Assembly: GCA_024694785.1 (NCBI GenBank)
Contig: JAILJL010000078.1
Span: 1-6,811, forward strand
Length of the DNA: 6,811 nt
Source of the DNA: Lachnospiraceae bacterium
GTDB taxonomy: Bacteria; Bacillota; Clostridia; Lachnospirales; Lachnospiraceae
Direction: 5' to 3'
In this document: positions 1 to 6,094 of the stretch, piece by piece
Layout: the number at the start of each line of letters is the position of its first letter
Numbering within the stretch: position 1 is the first letter of the stretch
The notes under the pieces: model-generated
Databases searched by the model: none
What the model saw: the letters and a program-made list of their open reading frames with translations, nothing else
What the model was told of the DNA's origin: nothing
Position numbers and translations under genes: made by a program

Positions 1-201
1 CCCATATGCAATGATTCTCGGCGTTCCCACAATATAGTCCTCAAAAAGGCTCTTATATATATAAGCATTATACACGTCCATAACTTTCTTAACGCATATT
101 TTCCCGCTTTCAATATGTTTTACAAGAAAGATATTGTGCGATTCGTTAATTGCTGTTATTGTTTTATAGTATGAAAGATCTGTTTCGTTATTTTGCTTCA
201 C
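1..201 (-). CDS. Hanks-type Ser/Thr protein kinase-like protein, N-terminal part (runs off left edge)
   Basis: Reading leftward, 67 codons stay open to the window edge. The product resembles the N-lobe of a eukaryotic-like protein kinase: a strand pair around residues 24-40 ending in VKK, where one of the lysines 38/39 fits the subdomain II ATP-anchoring lysine, then a helix DVYNAYIYKSLF, then GTPRIIAYG, typical of the strand after helix C. There is no classical glycine-rich loop in the visible part, and the catalytic loop lies outside the window, so activity cannot be judged. I chose the GTG at 199-201 because an AAAGGA site lies 7 nt upstream; an in-frame ATG at 232-234 would add 11 residues but has no ribosome binding site. 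The gene is divergent from the HTH regulator, with about 60 bp between start codons. From memory, this kinase type and this HTH type are often neighbours in Lachnospiraceae, which suggests a functional pair. The kinase call rests on motif recognition only. Confidence 0.65.
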   Translation of the reverse strand, partial: MKQNNETDLSYYKTITAINESHNIFLVKHIESGKICVKKVMDVYNAYIYKSLFEDYIVGTPRIIAYG

Positions 202-239
202 TGCAATTTCCTTTCCATAAATGCAACCATTCATTTAAC

Positions 240-245
240 ATTATA
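240..245 (-). promoter_or_regulatory. Candidate -10 box for the kinase-like gene
   Basis: The minus strand reads TATAAT here. Its start site would fall near 233, which is too close for the ATG at 234 but gives a leader of about 30 nt for the GTG start at 201. No good -35 is visible at the usual distance, and that region would lie inside the start of the divergent regulator gene. Confidence 0.3.
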
Positions 246-262
246 ACAGATAGGTGATAACA

Positions 263-724
263 ATGAACGAAAAAAGCACTAAAGAATTAGTAGGAATTTT
301 AGGCAAAACTCATTTATCCGATTTCGACAATTATTGTAATGACAACAAAGACAGTATGAACGAGGACTTAGACGCATTCTGCGTCTACATGAAAGAGCTT
401 TTTCGGCAAAAGCATATGACTCAGCAGGAAGTATTCTTACGTGCAGACATTCCCGAGCGATACGGATACAAGCTCTTATCAGGCGAAAAGCACACACGAC
501 AAAGGGACGTGCTGTTACGAATTTGCTATGCCGGCAATCTCTCGCTTGAGGAAACACAGCGAGCACTTAAGAAATACCAAATGCCGGAGCTATATGCCAA
601 AATCCCGCGCGATGCACTGCTTATGATTATCTTTAACGACAGACCCGGCAGTATTATTGATGTAAATGAATTATTAAAAGCAAATGGTATGGATTCTCTA
701 AGAACAAGCGGGCTCCAGGAGTAA
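263..724 (+). CDS. XRE-like helix-turn-helix regulator, divergent from kinase
   Basis: Protein of 153 residues, all soluble. Residues about 37-90 form a helical DNA-binding unit: a first helix (DAFCVYMKELF), TQQEVFLRA as helix 2, ERYGYKLLSG as probable recognition helix, then KHTRQRDVLLRICYA. The C-terminal part holds LSLEETQRALKKYQM and AKIPRDALLMIIF, a distinctive ending. The TQQEVFLRADIPERYGYK and GEKHTRQRD blocks look like highly conserved signatures of a clostridial family that I recognise but cannot name. An in-frame GTG at 254 is possible, but AGGTGA at 252-257 sits 5 nt before the ATG at 263, which decides the start. It probably binds DNA and may control the divergent kinase gene or be phosphorylated by the kinase; both roles are inference. 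The basic surface (KHTRQR) would also fit RNA or protein binding. Confidence 0.85.
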   Translation: MNEKSTKELVGILGKTHLSDFDNYCNDNKDSMNEDLDAFCVYMKELFRQKHMTQQEVFLRADIPERYGYKLLSGEKHTRQRDVLLRICYAGNLSLEETQRALKKYQMPELYAKIPRDALLMIIFNDRPGSIIDVNELLKANGMDSLRTSGLQE

Positions 725-735
725 ATTGTAAAATA

Positions 736-750
736 CCACCACTACGGTGG
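736..750 (+). other. Small hairpin after the HTH gene
   Basis: CCACC-ACTAC-GGTGG can fold into a 5-bp stem. It can alternatively form a 4-bp stem (739-742 with 747-750) closed by a cUACGg tetraloop, a very stable RNA loop type. No T-run follows, so it is at best a weak terminator or an mRNA 3'-end structure for the HTH gene. Confidence 0.35.
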
Positions 751-770
751 AAACATATGCTTTTGTTAAG

Positions 771-779
771 TGCTATAAT
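771..779 (+). promoter_or_regulatory. Extended -10 promoter for the DUF4352 gene
   Basis: TGCTATAAT is a perfect extended -10 element (TGnTATAAT). The -35 region around 751-756 has no clear match, which extended -10 promoters tolerate. The predicted start near 786 gives a leader of about 30 nt with a strong GGAGGAGG ribosome binding site at 801-808 before the ATG at 817, so the gene probably has its own transcript. Confidence 0.6.
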
Positions 780-816
780 TCTGGCGTAATCAAGATTTTC
801 GGAGGAGGAAAATTAT

Positions 817-1869
817 ATGTCAGAATTAAATAACGAGACAACTTCAGTAAAACCTAAAAAACCATTCTACAAAAGAGCCTGGTTTATTATTCTTGCAATT
901 GTTTTGGGAATAGCTATTCTCGGTGCAGCATTAGGATCCGGTGATGATTCGGAAAAAGATGATAATAGCGTAGCATCCGACAGTAACAAAGATGACTCCA
1001 AAAACGATTCGGATAATGATAACAAAGACGAGAACAAAGATAAAACCGAGGATGATTCCACTCCGGTTAAAGATATCTATTCTGTCGGGGATATATTAAA
1101 AGACGGAAATATTAAAATCGTCTATGTTGCTTCAGGTGATTATACCGAGGATAATGAATTCATGCAGCCTGCAGAAGGAAATAAATACATCTTTTTAACC
1201 TTCGCTTTTATCAACGAAGGTAAAAGCGATGAGAGCATCTCCTTCTACAGCTTCGATTGCTATGCAGACGGTTATGCATGCGACATGCACTATAATAGTG
1301 ACGACAGTCTCTCCGCTTCAATCTCAGCAGGACGCCAGACAATGGGTTCCATATACTTCGAAGTTCCGATTAACGCAACCAATATCGAAGTTGAATACGA
1401 GACCAACGTCTTCACAAATTCCAAAATCAAGTTTGCTTTCGAAGGGGATAAGACATCGGATTATGTATTTGAGCCTAACGTCACCAGAACCGAGGGGGCA
1501 TATAATATCGGCGATAAAGTTGAAGGTACTAACGTTGCCATCAGCTATCTGTCCTGCGAGCCTTATACAAGCGATAACATGTTCATTCAGCCAAGAGAAG
1601 GATATCATTACATAACGTTAACCTTTGAATTCGAAAACTTAGGAAATTCGGATAAAATCCTAAGCTCCCTCTCATTTAATTGTTACGCAGACGGAATAGC
1701 ATGCAATTCAACTTATGCACGTGATGATAACTTAAGCGGAACTATCTCTGCCGGAAGAAAGATCAAAGGTACCGTTACCTTTGAGGTCCCGGTTAACGCA
1801 GAAGTTATAGAGGTTGAATACGACGATAACGTATGGACTTCAAAGAAAATTGTATTTACGGCAAAATAG
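817..1869 (+). CDS. Membrane-anchored protein with acidic linker and two DUF4352-like domains
   Basis: Protein of 350 residues. A Lys/Arg-rich N-terminus (PKKPFYKR) precedes one hydrophobic segment at about 21-42, with no lipobox cysteine or clear signal peptidase site. This suggests an N-in anchor with the rest outside the cell. Residues 43-83 are a disordered Asp/Lys/Asn/Ser linker. Two homologous domains follow, about 86-210 and 226-350. Each starts with a YSVGD or YNIGD strand and contains IQP or MQP, a C-Y-A-D-G-x-A-C core (Cys148/155 and Cys289/296), an ISAGR turn and a FEVP-N-A--IEVEY ending. This layout fits the Ig-like DUF4352 fold often found on clostridial surface proteins of unknown role. 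The paired cysteines could form a disulfide in each domain; Cys247 has no partner. The two domains point to an internal duplication. The gene is monocistronic, between its own promoter and a strong terminator. Ligand and function are unknown. Confidence 0.88.
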   Translation: MSELNNETTSVKPKKPFYKRAWFIILAIVLGIAILGAALGSGDDSEKDDNSVASDSNKDDSKNDSDNDNKDENKDKTEDDSTPVKDIYSVGDILKDGNIKIVYVASGDYTEDNEFMQPAEGNKYIFLTFAFINEGKSDESISFYSFDCYADGYACDMHYNSDDSLSASISAGRQTMGSIYFEVPINATNIEVEYETNVFTNSKIKFAFEGDKTSDYVFEPNVTRTEGAYNIGDKVEGTNVAISYLSCEPYTSDNMFIQPREGYHYITLTFEFENLGNSDKILSSLSFNCYADGIACNSTYARDDNLSGTISAGRKIKGTVTFEVPVNAEVIEVEYDDNVWTSKKIVFTAK

Positions 1870-1890
1870 CAACTAAATATATAAAAGGTA

Positions 1891-1920
1891 AAAGGTTCGA
1901 GAAAATTCTCGAACCTTTTT
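1891..1920. terminator. Strong, probably bidirectional intrinsic terminator
   Basis: A perfect inverted repeat (AAAGGTTCGAGAA with its complement, 1891-1918) has a very short loop and continues into a run of five T at 1916-1920. On the other strand the stem ends in TTTTACC. It lies between the convergent DUF4352 gene and the acetyltransferase gene, so it can serve both. Confidence 0.9.
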
Positions 1921-1966
1921 ATTACATCCTCTTTTGGGTCTATTATCAGTTGTCCTATCCACATAA

Positions 1967-2398
1967 TCAAAACTCCAGCTGCATCTGCACATGCGGTATA
2001 CCATCTTCAAGGAATTCATCAGAGCAAACCTTGAATCCTTCCCGCTCATAATATCCGATAGCATAGCACTGCGCCTTAATAAAAATGCACTTCGGGTTCA
2101 TAATGTCCCGAATCTGCTTAATTCCTTCTTTCAAGAGCTTTCCTCCAAGCCCTGTTCCATGCGTAACGGTAAGCACCCTTCCTACCTGGATGGTCTCTTC
2201 ATCTTTCCTGAATGCCCGAAGGTACGCAATCACTTTCCCGGCTTCTTCGTAGAAAATATGCAGACTGTCGTAATCCAGATCATCAAGATCCTGGTATACG
2301 CAATTCTGCTCAACCACAAAGATTTCCGCCCTTGCTTTCAATAATTCATATAATTCTACCGTATTAAGTTCATTAAAATACTTGATCTTTAATTCCAT
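1967..2398 (-). CDS. elaA: ElaA-like GNAT family N-acetyltransferase
   Basis: Protein of 143 residues, the usual length for the ElaA branch of the GNAT superfamily. Family signatures in order: LYELLKARAEIFVVEQNCVYQ near the N-terminus (the VEQ-C-YQ block is the hallmark), D-D-DYDSLHIF, the strand-4 core VGRVLT, the acetyl-CoA pyrophosphate loop HGTGLGGKLL around residues 80-89 (the first basic position of R/Q-x-x-G-x-G/A is His here), AQCYAIGYYEREGFK and the C-terminal ED-GIPHVQM. It should transfer an acetyl group from acetyl-CoA in the cytoplasm; the natural acceptor is unknown for this family. There is no good Shine-Dalgarno before the ATG at 2398 (only AAGAACAAG). The gene lies about 200 bp downstream of the Nudix gene, after a stretch of gene remnants, so it may be read through from that operon or from a weak local promoter. 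It ends about 50 bp before the shared terminator. Confidence 0.9.
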   Translation of the reverse strand: MELKIKYFNELNTVELYELLKARAEIFVVEQNCVYQDLDDLDYDSLHIFYEEAGKVIAYLRAFRKDEETIQVGRVLTVTHGTGLGGKLLKEGIKQIRDIMNPKCIFIKAQCYAIGYYEREGFKVCSDEFLEDGIPHVQMQLEF

Positions 2399-2409
2399 CT
2401 TGTTCTTAT

Positions 2410-2440
2410 AGTATAGCGCAAATAACTATATCCTTTTCAA
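2410..2440 (-). promoter_or_regulatory. Weak candidate promoter for the elaA-like gene
   Basis: The minus strand shows TTGAAA (2435-2440) and TATACT (2410-2415) separated by 19 bp, longer than ideal. The start site would lie only about 5 nt before the ATG at 2398, giving an almost leaderless mRNA, which would fit the missing ribosome binding site. It overlaps the end of the GNAT remnant. Confidence 0.25.
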
Positions 2441-2512
2441 ATAATCCAACGCTTCATAGAAATCCTTACCTTGCCAGTTAAAAGTATCAAGACGAATAGT
2501 ATTGAAACTCTG
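2426..2512 (-). pseudogene. C-terminal remnant of a second GNAT acetyltransferase
   Basis: In the minus-strand frame ending at the TAG at 2426-2428 the translation reads TIRLDTFNWQGKDFYEAL followed by DYLKRI. The LDTF-WQ-KDFYEALGY pattern is a familiar GNAT C-terminal segment (strand 5, the helix with FYE-LGY). The closing LKRI is the usual chain end, but the 15-20 residues normally between GY and the final strand are missing. A stop lies just upstream in this frame (2513-2515), and there is no start codon or ribosome binding site. I therefore read it as a fragment, probably with an internal deletion. It is not derived from the neighbouring elaA-like gene, whose ending differs. The assignment rests on motif recall. 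Confidence 0.5.
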
Positions 2513-2598
2513 TTACAATGCCCGGCACATTGCTCACATCCACCGCACTGAGACAAGTTACTGCATTCCTTACAGTAATCAACACCACAATAAGTCAT
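2437..2598 (-). pseudogene. Truncated Cys-rich (DUF3795-like) gene fused to a foreign frame
   Basis: An open frame of 53 codons starts 4 nt after the Nudix stop, with a good ribosome binding site (GGGAG at 2606-2610) overlapping the end of that gene. The first 28 residues read MTYCGVDYCKEC, then a short spacer and CGGCEQCAGHC. The eight regularly spaced cysteines look like the N-terminus of DUF3795-type zinc/Fe-S-like proteins, which normally run well over 100 residues. After Cys28 the frame loses this character and becomes an unrelated hydrophobic tail (NRVSILFVLILLTGK). The tail is the out-of-frame reading of the GNAT remnant below it. The break falls around 2505-2516. It may still be translated, being coupled to the Nudix gene, and a genuine micro-protein cannot be fully excluded, but truncation by deletion is the simpler reading. 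Confidence 0.55.
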
Positions 2599-2602
2599 AT
2601 AT

Positions 2603-3010
2603 TCACTCCCACATATTCTCGCGAATCTTATCAATCAATGTTATATCAGCCGGTAACCAATCTACTTCATCGAGTTCCTCTTTTGTTAGCCACTTAGCTG
2701 CCTCATGCTCCTTAAGAACAAGCTTGCCTTCAACAATCTCGCACCAGAAGCAATCCATCGACAAATGAAACGTTGGATAATCATATTCTATAGTATCGAT
2801 AAGATCTCCTACCGATATCTCAGTATCAAGTTCTTCCATTATCTCACGTTTCAGTGCTTCCTGCGGTGTCTCGCCTTCTTCGATCTTTCCGCCCGGGAAC
2901 TCCCACCCATCTTTATAATCACCATAACCGCGCTGTGTCGCGAATATAATAGAATTACCACTATCATTCTGCGCTTTTATAACAGCTGCCACAACCTTAA
3001 CCACTTTCAT
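2603..3010 (-). CDS. Nudix hydrolase, MutT/NudG-like (deoxy)nucleoside triphosphate pyrophosphohydrolase
   Basis: Protein of 135 residues, typical for small MutT-like enzymes. These hydrolyse (oxidised or modified) nucleoside triphosphates to monophosphate and pyrophosphate. The Nudix box spans residues 41-63: Gly41, Glu47, Arg55-Glu56 and Glu59-Glu60 are all present, so the Mg-binding catalytic helix is intact. The usual Gly near the box end is Asp62 (EELDTE). Flanking features fit the MutT/NudG group: VAAVI at the N-terminus, GWEFPGGK before the box, FHLSMDCFWCE, EHEAAKWLTKEEL and WLPADI. The ATG overlaps the helicase stop in a TAATG junction, and a GGAG site lies about 10 nt upstream inside the helicase gene, so translation is coupled and the two are one operon. 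The coupling suggests a job tied to nucleic-acid or nucleotide damage or modification; the substrate cannot be read from the sequence. Confidence 0.93.
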   Translation of the reverse strand: MKVVKVVAAVIKAQNDSGNSIIFATQRGYGDYKDGWEFPGGKIEEGETPQEALKREIMEELDTEISVGDLIDTIEYDYPTFHLSMDCFWCEIVEGKLVLKEHEAAKWLTKEELDEVDWLPADITLIDKIRENMWE

Positions 3011-5775
3011 TACTGCGCCACTCCGAAATCATATTGTAAGTATTCAGGCAACTCCGCTTTCATCGGAATATCATAAAGATATGTCCCGTTCTTTTCCTGG
3101 GGCCTTTCATTCGTGAACTCACCTTCGCCAACATAAGTAAACGGAAGTTGTATCCCATGCTCACTCTCAACTTTTCTTACAAATAGATGCACATACTTAC
3201 ACATACGAAGTGCCTGCAAGTCTCGTTGGGATATATTATTTTCGCATTCCCATTGAAATACATTCGGTTCAAGAAATTTATCTTTATAATTTAGTCTTTC
3301 TTCTACCGATGCATCCTTCTTAAGTGAAGCGAATACAATAGCCTCATCTCCATAAAAGTATGTTCCCTTTTGATTATGATCCGGATCCTTTAGAAGTTTC
3401 AATTGCACTTGATTCATTCGATAATCATGCCACAATATAAACTTTTCAGAATTCCGATACGTAATATCATATTGTGTGATACCATAAGCGATCAAGTCTT
3501 TCAAGTACTCCTTTAACTGATCATCAAGCTTTACATTTAGACTAATAAACTCATCTGCGGCTCTTATGGCACCCTTTTTATCCATAAAACGCAATGTATG
3601 CTCTATTTCATCCGCAGTACACTTTTCAACTTCCTGCATCAGAAACGCTTCAAATTCTTCTTTTGTACACTGACCATCAATAAGCTTGTTTATCGCTACA
3701 TATTCATGTTTTCTAACCAATGGTAACAATGAAGACATGTACTTTATAAATTCAATCTGCTTATCATCAAATATAGGCAAATCACTTTCAGCAATTCCTT
3801 GAAGAAATGAATAATAGCACCCTGTCTTTCTTCCATCAATCTTAATCTGCATAAAGCGCATCAAATCCGGTGCACAGTCATTATTTAAATAATCCATATG
3901 TCGCGGTGGATACTCAGAATTAATATACTTCTTGAAATTATAATAATCCTGCTCCATATAGTGCTTACTATTAAAGTTTTCTTCCTCAATATATTTAATT
4001 ATTTCGTTCTGGCTCTCTTCATCAAATTTGATTTCTACACCATACCTATTCAGTCCAAGTGCTGAAAAATTATCGCTAACCAAAGATTTCATCAATCTTT
4101 TTTCCATAACAAAATTCTCAGCCAAGCTTCCCATAGCAAAAGCAATTTGAACGCTACGCTTATAGCTATTACCAATAAAATCAAGTATAGTTACATATGG
4201 CTTATTATTATACTTTCTAAGCCCACGTCCTAACTGCTGAATAAATACCGTAGAACTCTCTGTCGGGCGAAGAAACAGTATCATATTGCAACCCGGAATA
4301 TCTACACCTTCATTAAGAATATCAACCGTACAAAGAATTTCTAATTCAGCCTCATCGCTCTGCAAGTCATTATACGCCTTTATCCTCTCACCCACGGAGT
4401 TTTTACCTGTAAGATATGCAGTATGATAACCTTGCTCCTGTAATTCTTCTGCCATCATTCTTGCATGTGTAATATTTCTGCAAAAAGCCAATGCCTTTAG
4501 TTTTCCCGTTGGCCTGTGTTCTTCTATTCTATCCTTTATATATGCACAATGTTCAACAGAAGCAAGCTGAGATATCATCTTGCGTTCCTGAGTCTTATTT
4601 AAACCATAATCTACCAAGCTGTCCCTGATTCCATAATAATGGAACGGAACAACCAAATCATTAATTATTGCATCTCTCAAACGTAGTTCAAAAGGCACAT
4701 TTGTATCAAATAACTCAAAAACATCTTCATTATCCATTCGTTCCGGAGTTGCGGTCAATCCCACCATAAACTCCGGTTTGAAATAATTGATAATCTTCTT
4801 ATATGATTCTGCCGTTGCATGATGACATTCATCGAGAATGATATAACCAAAATCATCAGGGTGGAACATTTCAAGATTCTGACTTAATATTATATTTCCG
4901 GCAAATAAAAAATCGGCATCGATATCTTTGTTATCCTTGTTATAGATACCATATGTTACATCATTTCCGAACACCTCTTGAAATGTTTCCAATGATTTCT
5001 TAAGAATTGATCCTTCATGAACAATATACAAAAGCTTAGAAGGATTAAAATTTCTTGCATCAAAAGCCGCAAGATACGTCTTACCACTACCAGCCGCAGC
5101 CACAATTAAAGCTTTTCTAATACCCATAGTTCTATATCGATTAAGCTCTTTCATCGCCTTACGCTGCATGTAATTAGGCGTAACATTCTCCGAATGAGAT
5201 TCATAATCCATATCCCAACGCTCAATCGCATAATTCAGTTTATTAACATATTTGGAAATAAGCTCATTATCAAGATCAAAAGTATTTAACCATTTATCCT
5301 CAAATTCTGTAAGCATCTGGCTAAATACCATATTCTCTTTTATGTCTCGAACGACAAGATCCCATTCAACATTTTTAAGTAATGCATGCCTGGTAATATT
5401 AGAAGAACCCACAACAAGTTCCGAATCCTCGACAAACTCAAAATAATAACCCTTGGAATGATATCCAATAGTCATATATCCTTCATCATGTAAACTCTCA
5501 AAATCAAGATGACACTTAAACTTCGGATAACTCTCTTGCAACATTAAAAAGCGCTTTAATGATTCTACATCAGTAAAATTCTGGTATGTAGACGTAATGA
5601 TTCTTCCTTCTACACCTCTCGCCAAAGCTGCCTCAATATCTTTATAAAGAAGTTCTAATCCCGCCTTCTTAATAAAGCTAACTGAAAAAGCAAATGAACA
5701 GCATTCTCTTAAGTTTTCTTTAATGTGCTCCAAAAATGTCTGCTCTGTATAATTAGTCAAAAATATATTCTTCAT
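3010..5775 (-). CDS. PLD-nuclease / SF2 DEAD-DEAH helicase / DUF3427 protein
   Basis: Multidomain cytoplasmic protein of 921 residues, about full length for this architecture. Residues 1-165 are a phospholipase D-like nuclease module with one HxK motif (His106, Lys108) followed by GSSN (123-126) and E137/D139; the canonical Asp five residues after the Lys is Glu113. A superfamily 2 helicase core follows: Q204 region, Walker A AAAGSGKT (226-233), DECH (315-318), TATP (341-344), NEGVDIP (488-494) and QLGRGLR (514-520). The C-terminal third (about 620-921), with WHDYRMNQVQL, GTYFYGDEAIVF and LFVRKVE, resembles DUF3427, a region thought to include a PUA/ASCH-like nucleic-acid-binding fold. The start is set by AGGAGA (minus strand, 5784-5789) 8 nt before the ATG. 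The protein probably translocates on and cuts DNA or RNA. Such proteins occur in accessory and defence-like contexts, but the biological target is not established. It is first gene of an operon with the Nudix hydrolase. Confidence 0.92.
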   Translation of the reverse strand: MKNIFLTNYTEQTFLEHIKENLRECCSFAFSVSFIKKAGLELLYKDIEAALARGVEGRIITSTYQNFTDVESLKRFLMLQESYPKFKCHLDFESLHDEGYMTIGYHSKGYYFEFVEDSELVVGSSNITRHALLKNVEWDLVVRDIKENMVFSQMLTEFEDKWLNTFDLDNELISKYVNKLNYAIERWDMDYESHSENVTPNYMQRKAMKELNRYRTMGIRKALIVAAAGSGKTYLAAFDARNFNPSKLLYIVHEGSILKKSLETFQEVFGNDVTYGIYNKDNKDIDADFLFAGNIILSQNLEMFHPDDFGYIILDECHHATAESYKKIINYFKPEFMVGLTATPERMDNEDVFELFDTNVPFELRLRDAIINDLVVPFHYYGIRDSLVDYGLNKTQERKMISQLASVEHCAYIKDRIEEHRPTGKLKALAFCRNITHARMMAEELQEQGYHTAYLTGKNSVGERIKAYNDLQSDEAELEILCTVDILNEGVDIPGCNMILFLRPTESSTVFIQQLGRGLRKYNNKPYVTILDFIGNSYKRSVQIAFAMGSLAENFVMEKRLMKSLVSDNFSALGLNRYGVEIKFDEESQNEIIKYIEEENFNSKHYMEQDYYNFKKYINSEYPPRHMDYLNNDCAPDLMRFMQIKIDGRKTGCYYSFLQGIAESDLPIFDDKQIEFIKYMSSLLPLVRKHEYVAINKLIDGQCTKEEFEAFLMQEVEKCTADEIEHTLRFMDKKGAIRAADEFISLNVKLDDQLKEYLKDLIAYGITQYDITYRNSEKFILWHDYRMNQVQLKLLKDPDHNQKGTYFYGDEAIVFASLKKDASVEERLNYKDKFLEPNVFQWECENNISQRDLQALRMCKYVHLFVRKVESEHGIQLPFTYVGEGEFTNERPQEKNGTYLYDIPMKAELPEYLQYDFGVAQ

Positions 5776-5932
5776 CTTGCATTTCTCCTGCAGTATATCA
5801 GTCTACATAACGACCTTACTTGTTGGGTATTGCAAATATCTATTACTTATATAATATCATATTCCAAATATAATTCTATATAATTCCGCTACCTACCTTA
5901 CTTATTATTATCAATATCCCATGTCCCTTTTA

Positions 5933-5960
5933 TTGGACTTTCCTGTCAATACGGTATAAT
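5933..5960 (+). promoter_or_regulatory. Orphan plus-strand promoter TTGGAC-16-TATAAT
   Basis: TTGGAC (5933-5938) and a perfect TATAAT (5955-5960) are separated by 16 bp. The start site would be near 5967, about 270 bp before the next gene. No protein gene begins in between, so the transcript would be a long leader for the Fur-family gene or a separate small RNA. TATAAT is directly preceded by TACGG, which belongs to the hexamer array. Confidence 0.5.
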
Positions 5961-6093
5961 CATAAAACATTCCGAATAATCCCGTATCTATCTTCTCAAA
6001 TCATACGGGGAATATATGCATTCTTGCCATTTTTCCCGTAATCTATAAAGAAAAAACTACGGGACAAATCTAAAATGACTCAGTTCCCCCGTA
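5950..6093. repeat. CCCGTA/TACGGG hexamer array with about 54-bp period
   Basis: CCCGTA occurs at 5981, 6035 and 6088, and its complement TACGGG at 6004 and 6058, with a near copy TACGGT at 5950. The like-oriented copies are 54, 54, 54 and 53 bp apart. Within a unit the two hexamers are always separated by exactly 17 bp and form the palindromic unit CCCGTA-N17-TACGGG; the spacers differ in sequence. As RNA or DNA the pairs can make 6-7-bp stems (5981-5987 with 6003-6009; 6034-6040 with 6058-6064; or 6057-6063 with 6088-6094 instead). The regular phasing, near five helical turns, suggests protein binding sites on one face of the helix. Confidence 0.55.
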
Positions 6094-6094
6094 G
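6051..6094 (-). terminator. Terminator-like hairpin on the minus strand
   Basis: On the minus strand, CTACGGG (6088-6094) pairs perfectly with CCCGTAG (6057-6063) and is followed at once by TTTTTT (6051-6056). The loop of 24 nt is long for an intrinsic terminator. No minus-strand gene is evident upstream, and the arms are part of the hexamer array, so the resemblance may be fortuitous. Confidence 0.3.

Noticed and set aside
254..262. GTG at 254 as start of the HTH gene
   Set aside because: The GTG is part of the AGGTGA ribosome binding site that serves the ATG at 263.
2515..2532. Hairpin ACAATG-cccggca-CATTGC as a terminator after the Nudix gene
   Set aside because: Stem is only 6 bp with one wobble and no T-run follows on the minus strand.
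5252..5446. Plus-strand open frame inside the helicase gene, and similar frames opposite or within the other genes
   Set aside because: They lie inside strongly supported coding regions, lack ribosome binding sites, and their translations show no recognisable domain.
5792..5797. TATACT on the minus strand as -10 box of the helicase
   Set aside because: Transcription would start within the ribosome binding site (5784-5789), leaving no usable leader.
5950..6093. Hexamer array read as a CRISPR array
   Set aside because: Only six bases are repeated, they alternate in orientation, and spacing does not match repeat-spacer units; no cas genes are present.
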